64,000 nt of DNA from Acetobacter oeni (GCF_011516825.1 NZ_WOTA01000001.1:229224-293223), one strand, 5' to 3'. Numbered from the stretch's first letter, positions 27,244 through 36,301 are shown. Translations and numbers: made by a program. Notes: generated by a model not told the origin, from the letters alone.

Positions 27244-27759
27244 TCACCCCCGTTCCGTAAGACCACCGCGCGATCCGTCACCGGACAGCCGGCCCGAAGA
27301 CAAAAGCAGGGCCGCAGACACACGCCCGGCACGTAAATCCGCTGCCGTAATGTAAACTTCCGGACGATGTGAAAACATTTCGGCATTCAGAGAGGCAGCA
27401 AGAACACCGGCCTGACGGTGCTGAGGGCAGTCAGGATGCAGAATGATCCGGGCCTGCCCCAGCCCGAGCGCCGCCACCGCACGTCCCGCCTGAGCCCCGC
27501 AATCGAGAATGTCGATAAATGCCGGAGCACCCGTCACGGACTCCTCCTCGTCGCGGACAGCCGCCATCAGCGCAAGCCACCACGGAGACCCCATGAAACA
27601 CGCCGCATCGGGAGGAGACAGCAAAACCGGCGCCACGCCGGCATCCCGGGCCAGAGCCAGAGCCAGACGCGCTCCGGCCACCGAACCCACCTCAAAAATG
27701 ACACAATCCCGCGCGTTCGCCTCTTCGTTGCTCTTTCCGGATGACAGCGTGCTGATCAT
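27244..27759 (-). CDS. Hypothetical protein upstream of the thiE-like gene
   Basis: I do not recognise this 171-residue protein. It has an alternating hydrophobic strand/helix pattern (CVIFEVGSVAGARLALALARDAG; AFIDILDCGAQAGRAVAALGLG) like a Rossmann or TIM-barrel half, and no membrane segment. The ATG at 27759 has GGAAGG nine bases upstream. It precedes the thiE-like gene on the same strand and diverges from the zapA operon. Such position suggests a shared transcript and perhaps a shared barrel-type function, but nothing more can be said. Confidence 0.65.
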   Translation of the reverse strand: MISTLSSGKSNEEANARDCVIFEVGSVAGARLALALARDAGVAPVLLSPPDAACFMGSPWWLALMAAVRDEEESVTGAPAFIDILDCGAQAGRAVAALGLGQARIILHPDCPQHRQAGVLAASLNAEMFSHRPEVYITAADLRAGRVSAALLLSSGRLSGDGSRGGLTERG

Positions 27760-27863
27760 GCTTGACCTTCCATCCCATGCGGGTGATCTGTAACCCTGTA
27801 TTTCAACATACAGGCAGGGCTGCACAAGTGTCGGACAGAGGCGAAGACAGACAGGAAGACCCG

Positions 27864-28403
27864 ATGGTCGTGAGCCCGGTCATCCCCGACCCGATCAGCA
27901 GGCTCCGCACAGCCCTGGACCGGATCGCCTTCGCGCTGGAACAACGTAAAGTCGCGCCGGCTCCGCCACCTGAACCGGTCGCCCCCGCGCCAGGTCCGGA
28001 TCTGGAAAAAGTTGTCGCCAGCATCGATCTGCTGATGGCCAGAATCCAGGATGTCCTCGGCACGGAAAAGCCGGAACCGGCAGCGTCCGACACGCATTAC
28101 GTTCCCGACACGCAGTACGTTCAGGAAACCCCGCCCGTCCATGCCGCGGAACCGGCCCCCGCCGAACCCTGGACCGAGCCTTACAATCCGGCGCCCCGTT
28201 ACGACGATCCGCCCGGCAACAACAATGCCGACGTGAACAATAATCCGTCATGGACGGAAGACCCCTGGCAGAACGCCCCCGCTCCGGACTCCCATAACCC
28301 TTCATCCTCATGGAATGAACCCGGATGGAGCGAGCCCGGCAACGGATCTGACGTCGCGCCAGGACAACACTATAACGAACAACGCCACGGCGGGGAGGGA
28401 TGA
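27864..28403 (+). CDS. Short coiled-coil protein with disordered tail, gene beside zapA
   Basis: The 179-residue protein has two predicted amphipathic helices (about residues 8-26 and 41-62) then a Pro/Asn/Trp-rich low-complexity tail containing Glu-Pro-Trp repeats. Alphaproteobacteria often carry a small coiled-coil protein (DUF4164-like) immediately before zapA, and the front half here resembles that. ATG 27864 is preceded by AGGAAG. The zapA start lies within or directly after its stop, so both are coupled. A division-site role is inferred from the neighbour only. Confidence 0.65.
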   Translation: MVVSPVIPDPISRLRTALDRIAFALEQRKVAPAPPPEPVAPAPGPDLEKVVASIDLLMARIQDVLGTEKPEPAASDTHYVPDTQYVQETPPVHAAEPAPAEPWTEPYNPAPRYDDPPGNNNADVNNNPSWTEDPWQNAPAPDSHNPSSSWNEPGWSEPGNGSDVAPGQHYNEQRHGGEG

Positions 28404-28405
28404 GC

Positions 28406-28744
28406 ATGCCGCAGGTCACTGTTCGTATTAACGGCTACGCATACACAATCGGCTGTGAGCGGGGCGAGGAACGCCACCTGCTCGCCATGGCGCAGGAAGT
28501 CGAAAAACGGGTCAGCCGCGTCCGCAATCTCGGTTTCAGCGGCGAGGCAAAAGTCCTCGTCCTGGCCGCCCTGCTGATGGCCGACGAAATCTCGGACGTC
28601 TCAGCCGAAAAGCTGCCGGTGGAAACACACAACGCCATTATCGCCGGCGAACAGGCCACAAAAGAGAACGCCCGCCTGCTCGAACAGATTTCTTTGCTCG
28701 CAGAACGCACGGAAGCCATTGCGGCAACGCTTGAGCACGACTAG
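28406..28744 (+). CDS. zapA: Cell division protein ZapA
   Basis: This 112-residue protein is the ZapA family: TVRINGYAYTIGCERGEERHL at the N-terminus (the beta strand and loop that bind FtsZ) and a C-terminal alanine/glutamate-rich coiled coil for tetramerisation. It bundles FtsZ filaments at the Z-ring. ATG 28406 lies six bases after GGGAGGG; ATG 28400, overlapping the previous stop, is too close to that site. The 6S RNA begins nine bases after the stop, as in many alphaproteobacteria. Confidence 0.92.
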   Translation: MPQVTVRINGYAYTIGCERGEERHLLAMAQEVEKRVSRVRNLGFSGEAKVLVLAALLMADEISDVSAEKLPVETHNAIIAGEQATKENARLLEQISLLAERTEAIAATLEHD

Positions 28745-28752
28745 ATTAGTCA

Positions 28753-28916
28753 TGCGGGGCTGCCCGGTGCGTCAGGCAATTCAAACCCCTGGGCCGATAA
28801 GCACTTCCTCGGGAGCTGGCGCTGCTGTGATCGTGGTCATGGTATCCGGCGCCCACCTGCACTAGCAGGTCCTGGAGGTTGTATATACCAACGGCCAGGG
28901 TGGCTCCGCAATTTTT
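28753..28916 (+). ncRNA. ssrS: 6S RNA
   Basis: The gap between zapA and the folate cyclo-ligase holds a structured RNA with the alphaproteobacterial 6S features: a terminal stem of TGCGGGGC (28753-28760) with GGCTCCGCA near 28902-28910, a CCTGGGCCGATAAGCACTTCCTCGGGAG-type region on the 5' arm, and a T-run after the closing stem. 6S RNA mimics an open promoter and binds sigma-70 RNA polymerase in stationary phase. The synteny zapA - ssrS - cyclo-ligase is classic. Ends are estimated to within about ten bases. Confidence 0.88.
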
Positions 28917-28930
28917 CCCGTGTTCAGAAT

Positions 28931-29503
28931 ATGCATGAAGATCCCCCCGAAATTGTCGCCGCCAAACGGACCCTCCGCGCCACCTGCCGCGCGATCCGGC
29001 TGCCCGCGCACCTCTCAGAGACAGCCGCCTCACAGGCCGTGTGCGGGAAACTGCACACCCTGCTCCTGAAGCACGACAGCGCCGGCATCATCGCCTGCGT
29101 CTGGCCGCTCGCCGGTGAAATCGACCTGCGCCCCCTCTGCGCCTCCCTTCATCGGGAAGGCCGCACCGTCTGCCTGCCGGATACCCCCAAAAAAGGCCAT
29201 CCCCTGATCTTTCGTCACTGGACCCCGACCAGCCTCATGCTCGAAGGCCGCTTCGGAACCCGCCACCCCGACGGTCCCGCCGTCACCCCCGATATCGTCC
29301 TGGTGCCCATGCTGGCTTTCGACCGCCGCGGCTACCGGCTCGGCTACGGCGGCGGCTATTACGACCGGACCCTCGCCGCGCTCCCCAAAGCCCGCCCCGT
29401 CGGATACGCCCTGTCCACCCAGGAAAAACCCGCCATCCCGACCGGCCCGCACGATATCGCGCTGCCCCTCATCGTCACCGAACACGAAATCATCCGCTGC
29501 TGA
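28931..29503 (+). CDS. 5-formyltetrahydrofolate cyclo-ligase
   Basis: This 190-residue protein (YgfA/Fau/MTHFS family) converts 5-formyl-THF to 5,10-methenyl-THF with ATP. The signature VPMLAFDRRGYRLGYGGGYYDR is intact, as is the N-terminal KRTLRATCRAIR helix that contacts ATP. It starts 14 bases after the 6S RNA, from which it may be processed or read through; no good Shine-Dalgarno is seen before the ATG. Its length is normal for the family. Confidence 0.94.
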   Translation: MHEDPPEIVAAKRTLRATCRAIRLPAHLSETAASQAVCGKLHTLLLKHDSAGIIACVWPLAGEIDLRPLCASLHREGRTVCLPDTPKKGHPLIFRHWTPTSLMLEGRFGTRHPDGPAVTPDIVLVPMLAFDRRGYRLGYGGGYYDRTLAALPKARPVGYALSTQEKPAIPTGPHDIALPLIVTEHEIIRC

Positions 29504-29807
29504 AAACAGCCATGGCCGTCAGTCGGAAATACCCCGCGACACGCAGGCGGGAGCGACACCGATAATATCGTAATGCAGACGTTATCCGGACCGGAAAGCA
29601 ACAGCCTGCCGCCAGTCCGGGTAAAAGAAACAGCCTTCGCGCTGACCCGGTATCAGTCGATTTCCTGACCGTCCCCTTCCGTCTCCTCTCCCCGAACACC
29701 AGAAAGCCGCCGCACAATCACGCCCCGCACCGTTGCTACGTTTTTGGCTTTTCTCCGTCCCCGGATTATACCCTCCCGAACCCATCACCCGGAAGCAGGA
29801 GAATAAC
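29504..29807. other. 304-base intergenic region, nothing recognised
   Basis: Lies between the cyclo-ligase and the ymdB-like gene. No coding frame with a ribosome binding site, no clear terminator and no RNA fold was recognised. The last 20 bases contain the AGGAG of the next gene. Confidence 0.4.
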
Positions 29808-30623
29808 GTGCGAATACTGTTTCTGGGGGATATCGTCGGCCGCTCCGGACGGGACGCCGTCATCGCCCGGGTCCCGGAACTGAGACGCACACTTCGCCTC
29901 GACCTCGTCATCGTCAACGCGGAAAACGCCAGCCACGGCTTCGGCCTGTCACCCTCCATCGCCCGCGATCTCATGGGCTGCGGCGTGGACGTCATCACAC
30001 TCGGCAACCACGCCTGGGACCGACGCGACCTCATCGGGGAAATCGATGCCCTCGCCACGGTCATCAGGCCCCTCAACTTCCCGCCCGGAACACCGGGGCA
30101 GGGGAGCACGGTCGCAACCCTCGCCGACGGTCGCCGCGCCCTGGTCGTAAACGCCATGGGCCGCCTGTTCATGGACCCCATGGACGACCCGTTCCGTCTC
30201 ACGCTCGAACTGCTCTCCCGACACCGCCTCGGCGTAACGGTCCAGGCCGCAATCGTCGATCTTCATGCCGAAGCCAGCAGCGAGAAATGGGCCTTCGGTC
30301 ACGCGCTCGATGGCAAGGTCTCACTGGTGGTCGGCACCCACACCCACACACCAACGGCCGACCACAGAATCCTGCCGGCTGGCACCGCATTCCAGAGCGA
30401 TGCCGGCATGTGCGGCGATTATGACAGCGTCATAGGCATGCAGAAAGACAACGCAGTCGCCCGCTTTATCCGTAAAATGCCCGGCGAACGCCTCCAGCCC
30501 GCCGAAGGCGAGGCCACCATCGCCGGCCTCATGATCGAAACCGACGATGCAACCGGCCTGACCCGGAAAGTCGCTCCCCTGCGCCAGGGCGGCATCCTTT
30601 CACAGGCCCTGCCGGACTTCTGA
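29808..30623 (+). CDS. YmdB-family metallophosphoesterase
   Basis: This 271-residue protein belongs to the TIGR00282/YmdB calcineurin-like family. Metal-site motifs are present in order: FLGDIVGRSGRDA, NAENASHGFG, GNHAWDRR, then DLHAEASSEK and a GTHTHTPTADHRI segment. The Bacillus member is a cyclic-nucleotide phosphodiesterase affecting biofilm; the alphaproteobacterial function is unknown. Translation starts at GTG 29808, selected because AGGAG lies eight bases upstream; an in-frame TTG start further upstream lacks this. Downstream of the 6S RNA/cyclo-ligase block as in related genomes. Confidence 0.92.
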   Translation: MRILFLGDIVGRSGRDAVIARVPELRRTLRLDLVIVNAENASHGFGLSPSIARDLMGCGVDVITLGNHAWDRRDLIGEIDALATVIRPLNFPPGTPGQGSTVATLADGRRALVVNAMGRLFMDPMDDPFRLTLELLSRHRLGVTVQAAIVDLHAEASSEKWAFGHALDGKVSLVVGTHTHTPTADHRILPAGTAFQSDAGMCGDYDSVIGMQKDNAVARFIRKMPGERLQPAEGEATIAGLMIETDDATGLTRKVAPLRQGGILSQALPDF

Positions 30624-30633
30624 GCCGGAAGCT

Positions 30634-31470
30634 TCAGATCGCCTTCCGTGCCGGCCCGAGAATACCCACCCGCGCGGACGGATCGCCGCTGAAGGTCGAA
30701 GGACCGGTGTGAGTCAGAACCAGTGACGGATCGAGCCAGACCTCGCCCCCGATCGCGCGCCAGCGATGGCAGAAGGTAAAATCCTCGCTCAGATAAGTCT
30801 TCGTCTCAGGATCGACCAGGCAGTCGAACAGCGCATGAGCCTCAGATTCCGGCGCGGCCTCCGACTCATGCTGCCCGACCGGCGCATCGATCCGGCGGTA
30901 GCGCGTCTCGGGATAAGCCCGGATCATCCGGGAGACAGCCTCCCTGCTGATGAGCATAAAGCCCGTCCCGGCATAACCCGCCTTCACAAGCGCCCCCGGC
31001 GTCGCCTTCGCCTCATGCAGCGATTCACTCTCTCCGACATAACGCAGAGAAGCCATCGCGGGAGATTCACCCCGCCGCATCTGCGCGTCGGTCAGCCTGT
31101 CCCAGTAACGATCCTTCAGCGGATACAGCCCCGCAACCACATCCTTGCCCGCCGCCACAATCCGGGAGAGGGCGTCCGGCTCAAACCCGATATCACTGTC
31201 AACGAACAGAATATGGGACGCCGTGCTCTGTGCCATGAACTGATGCAGAAGCGTATTCCGGCACCGCGTAATAAGCGCATCGTTCCCGATCATCGAGAGC
31301 GTGAGTTCGATCCCATGCTGCTGCGCGGACGCCATACACCCGATGACCGACTGCATATAAGTCTGCGTGACAACACCGCCAAAACATGGCGTTGCAATGA
31401 AAACGTGAGGAGAAAAAGCAACACTGTTCACACAAATCTGGCCCTGTTGTTCAGGCCATTTTGCTCCCAC
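30634..31470 (-). CDS. GT-A-type glycosyltransferase-like protein
   Basis: The 278-residue protein begins with HVFIATPCFGGVVTQTYMQSV and includes ITRCRNTLLHQFM and HILFVDSDIGFEPDAL, where DSD is a probable metal-binding DXD, and GLYPLK. This pattern is seen in small GT-A proteins of phages and bacteria (often annotated as hypothetical glycosyltransferase). A C-terminal LSEDFTFCHRWRAIGGEVWLDP matches the GT2 ED motif. It is separate from the glycan operon at 3.5-8 kb. The start is probably GTG 31470; a strong ribosome binding site is not evident. Confidence 0.8.
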   Translation of the reverse strand: MGAKWPEQQGQICVNSVAFSPHVFIATPCFGGVVTQTYMQSVIGCMASAQQHGIELTLSMIGNDALITRCRNTLLHQFMAQSTASHILFVDSDIGFEPDALSRIVAAGKDVVAGLYPLKDRYWDRLTDAQMRRGESPAMASLRYVGESESLHEAKATPGALVKAGYAGTGFMLISREAVSRMIRAYPETRYRRIDAPVGQHESEAAPESEAHALFDCLVDPETKTYLSEDFTFCHRWRAIGGEVWLDPSLVLTHTGPSTFSGDPSARVGILGPARKAI

Positions 31471-31556
31471 AGGGTTTCGATCCGCTTAATTCGGATTTTG
31501 CAAACGTGATCGCTTCCGCCGCCATTCCGGATGATGCCGGTCAAACATCAGCGCCC

Positions 31557-31592
31557 AGCCGGCCAGGCCGTGATGCCGCAGGCTGGCTTTTT
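31557..31592 (+). terminator. Hairpin plus T-run, no obvious upstream gene
   Basis: AGCCGGCC (31557-31564) pairs with GGCTGGCT (31581-31588), enclosing GGC..GCC, followed by TTTTT. It has the shape of a plus-strand intrinsic terminator, but the 85 bases upstream contain no convincing gene. It could end a small RNA or be a leftover. Confidence 0.4.
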
Positions 31593-31675
31593 CTGGCAGG
31601 ACGGGCTGAATGTCATCAATGCCGTCCTGCTGAAGTGAATCCGAAAAGCGGCATGTGGTCCTGAGGTTTCCGAGA

Positions 31676-32269
31676 ATGTCTTCACACTCTTTGACGTCCC
31701 CTGAAATTTTTCAGCATATCCGTATCGTCATGGGGATGGTCGTGGGCCTCAGCGTCACACGCCTGCTCAACGGACTGGTCCGGATCATCCAGCACCCAAA
31801 ACAGACACGGATTTATCTGGTCCATATCGGCTGGGTTCTGACACTGCTCCTGATGCTGATTCACTTCTGGTGGTGGGAACTGTGGCTGGTCGAACTGTCA
31901 TCCTGGACGTTCGAGATCTATCTGTTTCTGGTCATCTACGCGATCGTTCTGTTCTTCCTGAGCGCGTTCCTGTTTCCGGATTCCATAAATGATTACACGG
32001 GCTACGAGGATTTCTTCATTTCCAGGCGGAAATGGTTTTTCTCGTTTTTTGCTCTGACAATTGTATTCGACCTGATCGACACCCTGATCAAAGGGCCAGC
32101 ACACTACGCCATGTTTTCAATCGAATACTGGTTCCGGATACCCGTCTATCTCATCCTGTGCGGCATCGCGTTTGTGTCGGTTAACCGACGATTCCACATG
32201 GGCTTTGTTACGCTCGGCCTGCTCTACGAGATTTCATGGATTATCAGGCACTTTGAAACGTTGCAGTAA
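31676..32269 (+). CDS. Five-to-six-span integral membrane protein
   Basis: This 197-residue protein is almost entirely hydrophobic helices with Trp-rich loops (HFWWWELWLVELSSW); no motif assigns a function. The ATG at 31676 is preceded by GAGG at about eight bases. It is an isolated plus-strand gene between a GT-A gene and a phosphoribosyltransferase, and its base composition is lower in GC than its neighbours, which is partly expected from Phe/Ile-rich spans. No family is recognised. Confidence 0.7.
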   Translation: MSSHSLTSPEIFQHIRIVMGMVVGLSVTRLLNGLVRIIQHPKQTRIYLVHIGWVLTLLLMLIHFWWWELWLVELSSWTFEIYLFLVIYAIVLFFLSAFLFPDSINDYTGYEDFFISRRKWFFSFFALTIVFDLIDTLIKGPAHYAMFSIEYWFRIPVYLILCGIAFVSVNRRFHMGFVTLGLLYEISWIIRHFETLQ

Positions 32270-32365
32270 AAAACACACCCTCTGAAAGAGAGCCGCCAGC
32301 ACTCACCCGATCAGCGTCGGCTTTCTGCCCACCCATCTGCCAGACATCGCACCCGAACAGACCGC

Positions 32366-32998
32366 TCACCCCTCATCCGCAATCGCCTCCCAGTGCCCCG
32401 GCCCCATACGCCGGAATTGCGGAACATGCGCAAGCGCCCGCACCAGCCCCGCATCCGCCTCCAGCTTCGCCCTCCACGCATCCCCGTCCGTCAGAACGGC
32501 GCCAATCCCCACAACCTCTGCCGACGCCTGACGCGCCAGCGCCAGAGACGCCACCAGACTGGACCCCGTGGCAATCACGTCATCAACCACCACAATCCGC
32601 CGCCGCAACAGCAATGGCAGCGCAGCCCGGTCCAGCCGTAACTCCTGGCTCCCATGCGACGTCACGGAAGACAGCGAATGAGTCAGAGCATCCGCCAGAT
32701 GCTTCTTGGGCGATTTCTGAAGAATGATGTAATTGTCGAGCCCGAGATGCCGCGTCACCTCAATCGCAACGGGAATGCCCAGCGTCGCCGTCCCGATCAC
32801 AATTTCCGGGTTCAGAGGACGCAGCTTCTCAGCCAGAGCCGCCCCGATATGCTCGCCAAACCGAACCCCCATATCGGTAATCATCATCAGCGCAATCGCA
32901 CGATCCGGCGAAACCGGCGTAATGGGAAGGCTGACCTCCCGACCGGCAATATCCACCGTCCACGAGGTCACGGCATGCGGCGGCACAGTCTGCGTCAT
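32366..32998 (-). CDS. Phosphoribosyltransferase, adenine PRTase-like
   Basis: This 210-residue protein has the type I PRTase PRPP loop VVVDDVIATGSSL, preceded by the VIGTATLGIPVAIEV and YIILQKSPKKH segments that give the pyrophosphate and hood contacts. It is most like adenine/xanthine phosphoribosyltransferases (COG0503). It would salvage a purine base to its nucleotide. It lies at the end of a minus-strand group with a thioesterase and AMP nucleosidase, which also supply or consume adenine nucleotides. Which base it uses is not certain. Confidence 0.85.
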   Translation of the reverse strand: MTQTVPPHAVTSWTVDIAGREVSLPITPVSPDRAIALMMITDMGVRFGEHIGAALAEKLRPLNPEIVIGTATLGIPVAIEVTRHLGLDNYIILQKSPKKHLADALTHSLSSVTSHGSQELRLDRAALPLLLRRRIVVVDDVIATGSSLVASLALARQASAEVVGIGAVLTDGDAWRAKLEADAGLVRALAHVPQFRRMGPGHWEAIADEG

Positions 32999-33113
32999 AT
33001 ACTCTTCTTCTGTTCAGACAGCACACGCCGGATCATCGGTAAAACAGCGCGCGCCCGGTTGCTTTCGTCACACTCACCAACGCCACAGCCCGGCCCCGGT
33101 TCGCACTCACACC

Positions 33114-33542
33114 CTATTCGGTGATCGTGTCGAACCCGTCCTCCGGCGGCAGCCCGCGCGGCTTCCTGTTCTCATCGAGCGCGACAAAAGTAAATTTCCC
33201 CTGCGTCACCTTGCGCCGGTCATTGCTGTTCCGCGCTCGCCGCCAGGTCTCGACATGCACAACAATCGAGGATTTCCCCGTCTGCGTGACCTTCGTGTAA
33301 ATGCTCACCTCATCCCCGACCGAAACCGGCTCATGGAAAATGAAGCTGTCGATCGCCACAGTGACGCAGCGCCCCTTCGCCCGGAACGCAGCCGCCGTGC
33401 CCGCGGCCAGATCCATCTGCGAAACAAGCCAGCCGCCAAACACATCCCCGGCGGGATTGGTGTCCGTCGGCATGGCAACAACACGGATCGTCGGAATGGC
33501 TTCAGGCGGATATACGGAAGGCGACACAGGACTCATCCTCAT
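33114..33542 (-). CDS. Acyl-CoA thioesterase, YciA-like hotdog
   Basis: This 142-residue hotdog-fold protein carries DTNPAGDVFGGWLVSQMD, the catalytic/CoA-binding helix of YciA-type acyl-CoA thioesterases, and the hydrophobic FIFHEPVSVGDEVSIYTKV strand pair. It hydrolyses short- to long-chain acyl-CoA. ATG 33542 is used; ATG 33536 and an upstream TTG (33575) are also possible. The gap to the PRTase gene is 115 bases. Confidence 0.88.
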   Translation of the reverse strand: MRMSPVSPSVYPPEAIPTIRVVAMPTDTNPAGDVFGGWLVSQMDLAAGTAAAFRAKGRCVTVAIDSFIFHEPVSVGDEVSIYTKVTQTGKSSIVVHVETWRRARNSNDRRKVTQGKFTFVALDENRKPRGLPPEDGFDTITE

Positions 33543-33583
33543 ACGAACATGACGCTCTTCTGCAGGAGCCGACAAACCACACG

Positions 33584-35038
33584 TTACCGGAACGGAGGCT
33601 CGTCAAAACCACGGAGCTTGCGCGAATGTAGCCTCGCAACCCCCTGCCTGCGCAACAGCCGCATTGTCTCAATGCCAACCGTCAGATGCTGACTTACGCG
33701 CTCACGATAGAAAGCGTTTGCCATCCCGCGAAGTTTCAGCTCCCCGTGCAGCGGTTTGTCCGACACACACAGCAATGTCCCATATGGCACGCGAAAGCGG
33801 AATCCGTTAGCCGCAATCGTCGCCGACTCCATGTCCACGGCAATCGCGCGCGACATGTTGATGTCTGCGGACAACTCCCTGAGACGCAGCTCCCAGTTCC
33901 GGTTGTCCGTCGTCATCACCGTCCCGGTCCGCAGCCGCGTCTTCAGCTCCACATCCTTCAGACCCGTCACCTCGGCCGCAACCGCCTGAAGCGCAACCTG
34001 CACCTCCGCAATCGGCGGCACCGGAACCCAGACCGGCAGATCATCGTCCAGCACATGATCCTGCCGCATATAACCATGCGCCAGAACATAATCGCCCAGC
34101 ATCTGCGTCCGCCGCAGCCCGGCGCAATGCCCCACCATCAGCCAGCAATGCGGACGCAGCACCGCCAGATGATCGGTGATCGTTTTCGCGTTCGCCGGCC
34201 CCACGCCGATATTCACCAGCGTAATGCCGTCCCCGTCCGGACGCTGCAAATGATACGCCGGCATCTGCGGCAGACTGCCGGACAAAGGCGCCACCACGTC
34301 CTCATCCGCCCCCGTCCAGACCTGATCCCCCGGCTCGACAAAAGCGCTGTATTCCCCGCCCTTCGCCACCTCGCCCCGCCCGAAATCACGAAACGCATCG
34401 ACATAACGCTGGTAATTCGTCAGCAGAATAAACCGCTGGAAATGGTTCGGACTCGTGCCGGTATAATGATGCAGCCGCGCCAGCGAATAATCCGTGCGCT
34501 CCGCCGTAAACAGCGCCAGCGGGCGAGGGCGCCTGTCAGCCGGAAAACTCTGGCAGTTCGCAATCGAATCATCGGTCGCATGCAGATCCGGCAGCGCAAA
34601 CCGCTCCTGAATCTGCCTCAGATCCGCTTCCGTCAGCCCGCTGACCGCCTCCTCCAGCACATAAGGCAGCGGGATCGGCCGCAGAGACCGACCCACATAA
34701 ACCGGCTGCTTATAATGCCGCAGCAATATGCCGATCTGCTCGCGCCAGTACCCGCTGAAAAGAGCCGGACGCGTGAGAGTCGTCCCGTAAAAACCCGGCT
34801 CCAGAACCACATCGAACGGAGGCCGCGTCTCCGGCGGCGCGCCACGCGCAACAAAGAAAGCCAGACAGGGATAAACCGCCCGATCCGATACATCGGCGGC
34901 ATTCTCCCGAAAGGCCTCGCGCAACAGCGTGGCGCTCTCATCGTAAAGCGCCTCAATCCGCTCAACAGCCTTCGCCGCATCATGAAACGCAACGAAATCA
35001 GCCCCGACCGATGCCAGCATCCGCTCCGAATCCGTCAT
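33584..35038 (-). CDS. amn: AMP nucleosidase
   Basis: This 484-residue protein hydrolyses AMP to adenine and ribose 5-phosphate, adjusting adenylate levels. The N-terminal Amn domain (SVGADFVAFHDAAKAVERI) is followed by the phosphorylase-like catalytic domain, with VNIGVGPANAKTITDHLAVLRP and a C-terminal MESATIAANGFRFRVPYGTLLCVSDKPLHGELK signature. ATG 35038 has GGAGG eight bases upstream, which decides the start. It heads the minus-strand group amn-YciA-PRTase, whose products are linked through adenine. Confidence 0.95.
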   Translation of the reverse strand: MTDSERMLASVGADFVAFHDAAKAVERIEALYDESATLLREAFRENAADVSDRAVYPCLAFFVARGAPPETRPPFDVVLEPGFYGTTLTRPALFSGYWREQIGILLRHYKQPVYVGRSLRPIPLPYVLEEAVSGLTEADLRQIQERFALPDLHATDDSIANCQSFPADRRPRPLALFTAERTDYSLARLHHYTGTSPNHFQRFILLTNYQRYVDAFRDFGRGEVAKGGEYSAFVEPGDQVWTGADEDVVAPLSGSLPQMPAYHLQRPDGDGITLVNIGVGPANAKTITDHLAVLRPHCWLMVGHCAGLRRTQMLGDYVLAHGYMRQDHVLDDDLPVWVPVPPIAEVQVALQAVAAEVTGLKDVELKTRLRTGTVMTTDNRNWELRLRELSADINMSRAIAVDMESATIAANGFRFRVPYGTLLCVSDKPLHGELKLRGMANAFYRERVSQHLTVGIETMRLLRRQGVARLHSRKLRGFDEPPFR

Positions 35039-35140
35039 CCCCACGCGCCTCCGAATCTGTTTCCCCCGCAGCGTACACCCGTAACCGGACAAAGCGACCC
35101 GTCAGTGAACAAATCCACGCGGCCCTGACGACCCTCCCCC

Positions 35141-36301
35141 TCAGTGCCGGATCAGAATGTAGTTGATCGTCACGTCCAGATCGAAATGATCGCCCTGAAT
35201 GTCCGGCGGAACCGGCGGCAGCTGCGCCCCGTGGAACATGCCGGTCGTCGAGGCATCCAGCTCATACGAGCCCGACTGATTCGTCAGCCGCACAAACCGC
35301 ACCCGGCCCTGACGATCGATCACGACATGAACGGAAGACGGACCCTCCTCGCCATTTTTCGCCGCTTCCTCGGGATAATACATGTGGCGACGAATCCAGC
35401 GATCCACCTCGCCACTGTAATCGTCGCTCACGCCCCGCGTCGTGCTCCGCGTGGCAAACGGCGCATTGAGCTGCCCGTTCTGGATCATCGGCCCGATCGA
35501 AAGATCAATCGGACCCCCGGACCCGCCCGAACGCCCGTGACGACGCGCCCGGCGCGGCGCGGACGACTGATCCAGCGAAAGATCCATCGGCGAGTCAAAC
35601 GGGGAGGGGGCGCGCTGCTTATGCTCCTCATGCTTCACCGACTGCCTGCTGGTGGACTTCTTCGTCGTCTTCTTGCTGCCCTGGCCCGTCTCGGTGGAGG
35701 CCGGGTTGATCGGCGCGGTCTCATTGGTCGGGTTCGGATAGCTCTCGTCGGACGAAGCCTCAGGCATCGGCGGGGCCGCCGGCGTCTCCGTCGTCGGCTT
35801 CGCAGCCCCCTCCGAGGCCTCGGACTGCTCCGGCTGCGCGTTGCTGCTCTGGGAGGACTTCGTCGAATCCGTGCCCCCGGCCATATCCGGCGAGCGCTCC
35901 CCCTTCATTCCGCTCTGCGCCGGCGGGGTGACGAACATCATGTCAACAGACCCAGTCTCCGGCGACTGCGGATTCCCGCGCGGCCGGTGATGCGCCGCAA
36001 GAAGAATGGCAACCGTCAGCAAAGCCAGATGAAGCAGCAGGGAGAGGAGAATAACCGGAATCAGATCCGGATCGGCAAACACCTGGCGCGGCGTCATAGG
36101 CGTCTTCGCCGGCCTGACACGACGCGTCCCCGGCGCCCGCTCGACAAAAGCCGGGCCGAGACCAGGACGCTTCAGATCGTCTTCCGGCGGCTTTCTGGCC
36201 ACAACCGAAGCAATATGCGGCCGCCCCATGCCCGTGGTGGGGACAAGGACAGGCTCCTTCTTTTCCCCGGACCCGGCAGGAGGCCTGTATGACACCGTCA
36301 T
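35141..36301 (-). CDS. TonB-like energy-transduction protein
   Basis: The 386-residue protein has a cytosolic N-terminal 80 residues, a single membrane helix at about 81-103, a long low-complexity Ser/Thr/Glu/Pro-rich periplasmic spacer and a C-terminal TonB domain (VDRWIRRHMYYPEEAAKNGEEG then VTINYILIRH). TonB transmits proton-motive force to outer-membrane receptors. The long cytosolic head and the lack of exbB/exbD or a receptor gene nearby are unusual. An alternative is a TolA-like protein. The ATG is at 36301. Confidence 0.8.
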   Translation of the reverse strand: MTVSYRPPAGSGEKKEPVLVPTTGMGRPHIASVVARKPPEDDLKRPGLGPAFVERAPGTRRVRPAKTPMTPRQVFADPDLIPVILLSLLLHLALLTVAILLAAHHRPRGNPQSPETGSVDMMFVTPPAQSGMKGERSPDMAGGTDSTKSSQSSNAQPEQSEASEGAAKPTTETPAAPPMPEASSDESYPNPTNETAPINPASTETGQGSKKTTKKSTSRQSVKHEEHKQRAPSPFDSPMDLSLDQSSAPRRARRHGRSGGSGGPIDLSIGPMIQNGQLNAPFATRSTTRGVSDDYSGEVDRWIRRHMYYPEEAAKNGEEGPSSVHVVIDRQGRVRFVRLTNQSGSYELDASTTGMFHGAQLPPVPPDIQGDHFDLDVTINYILIRH

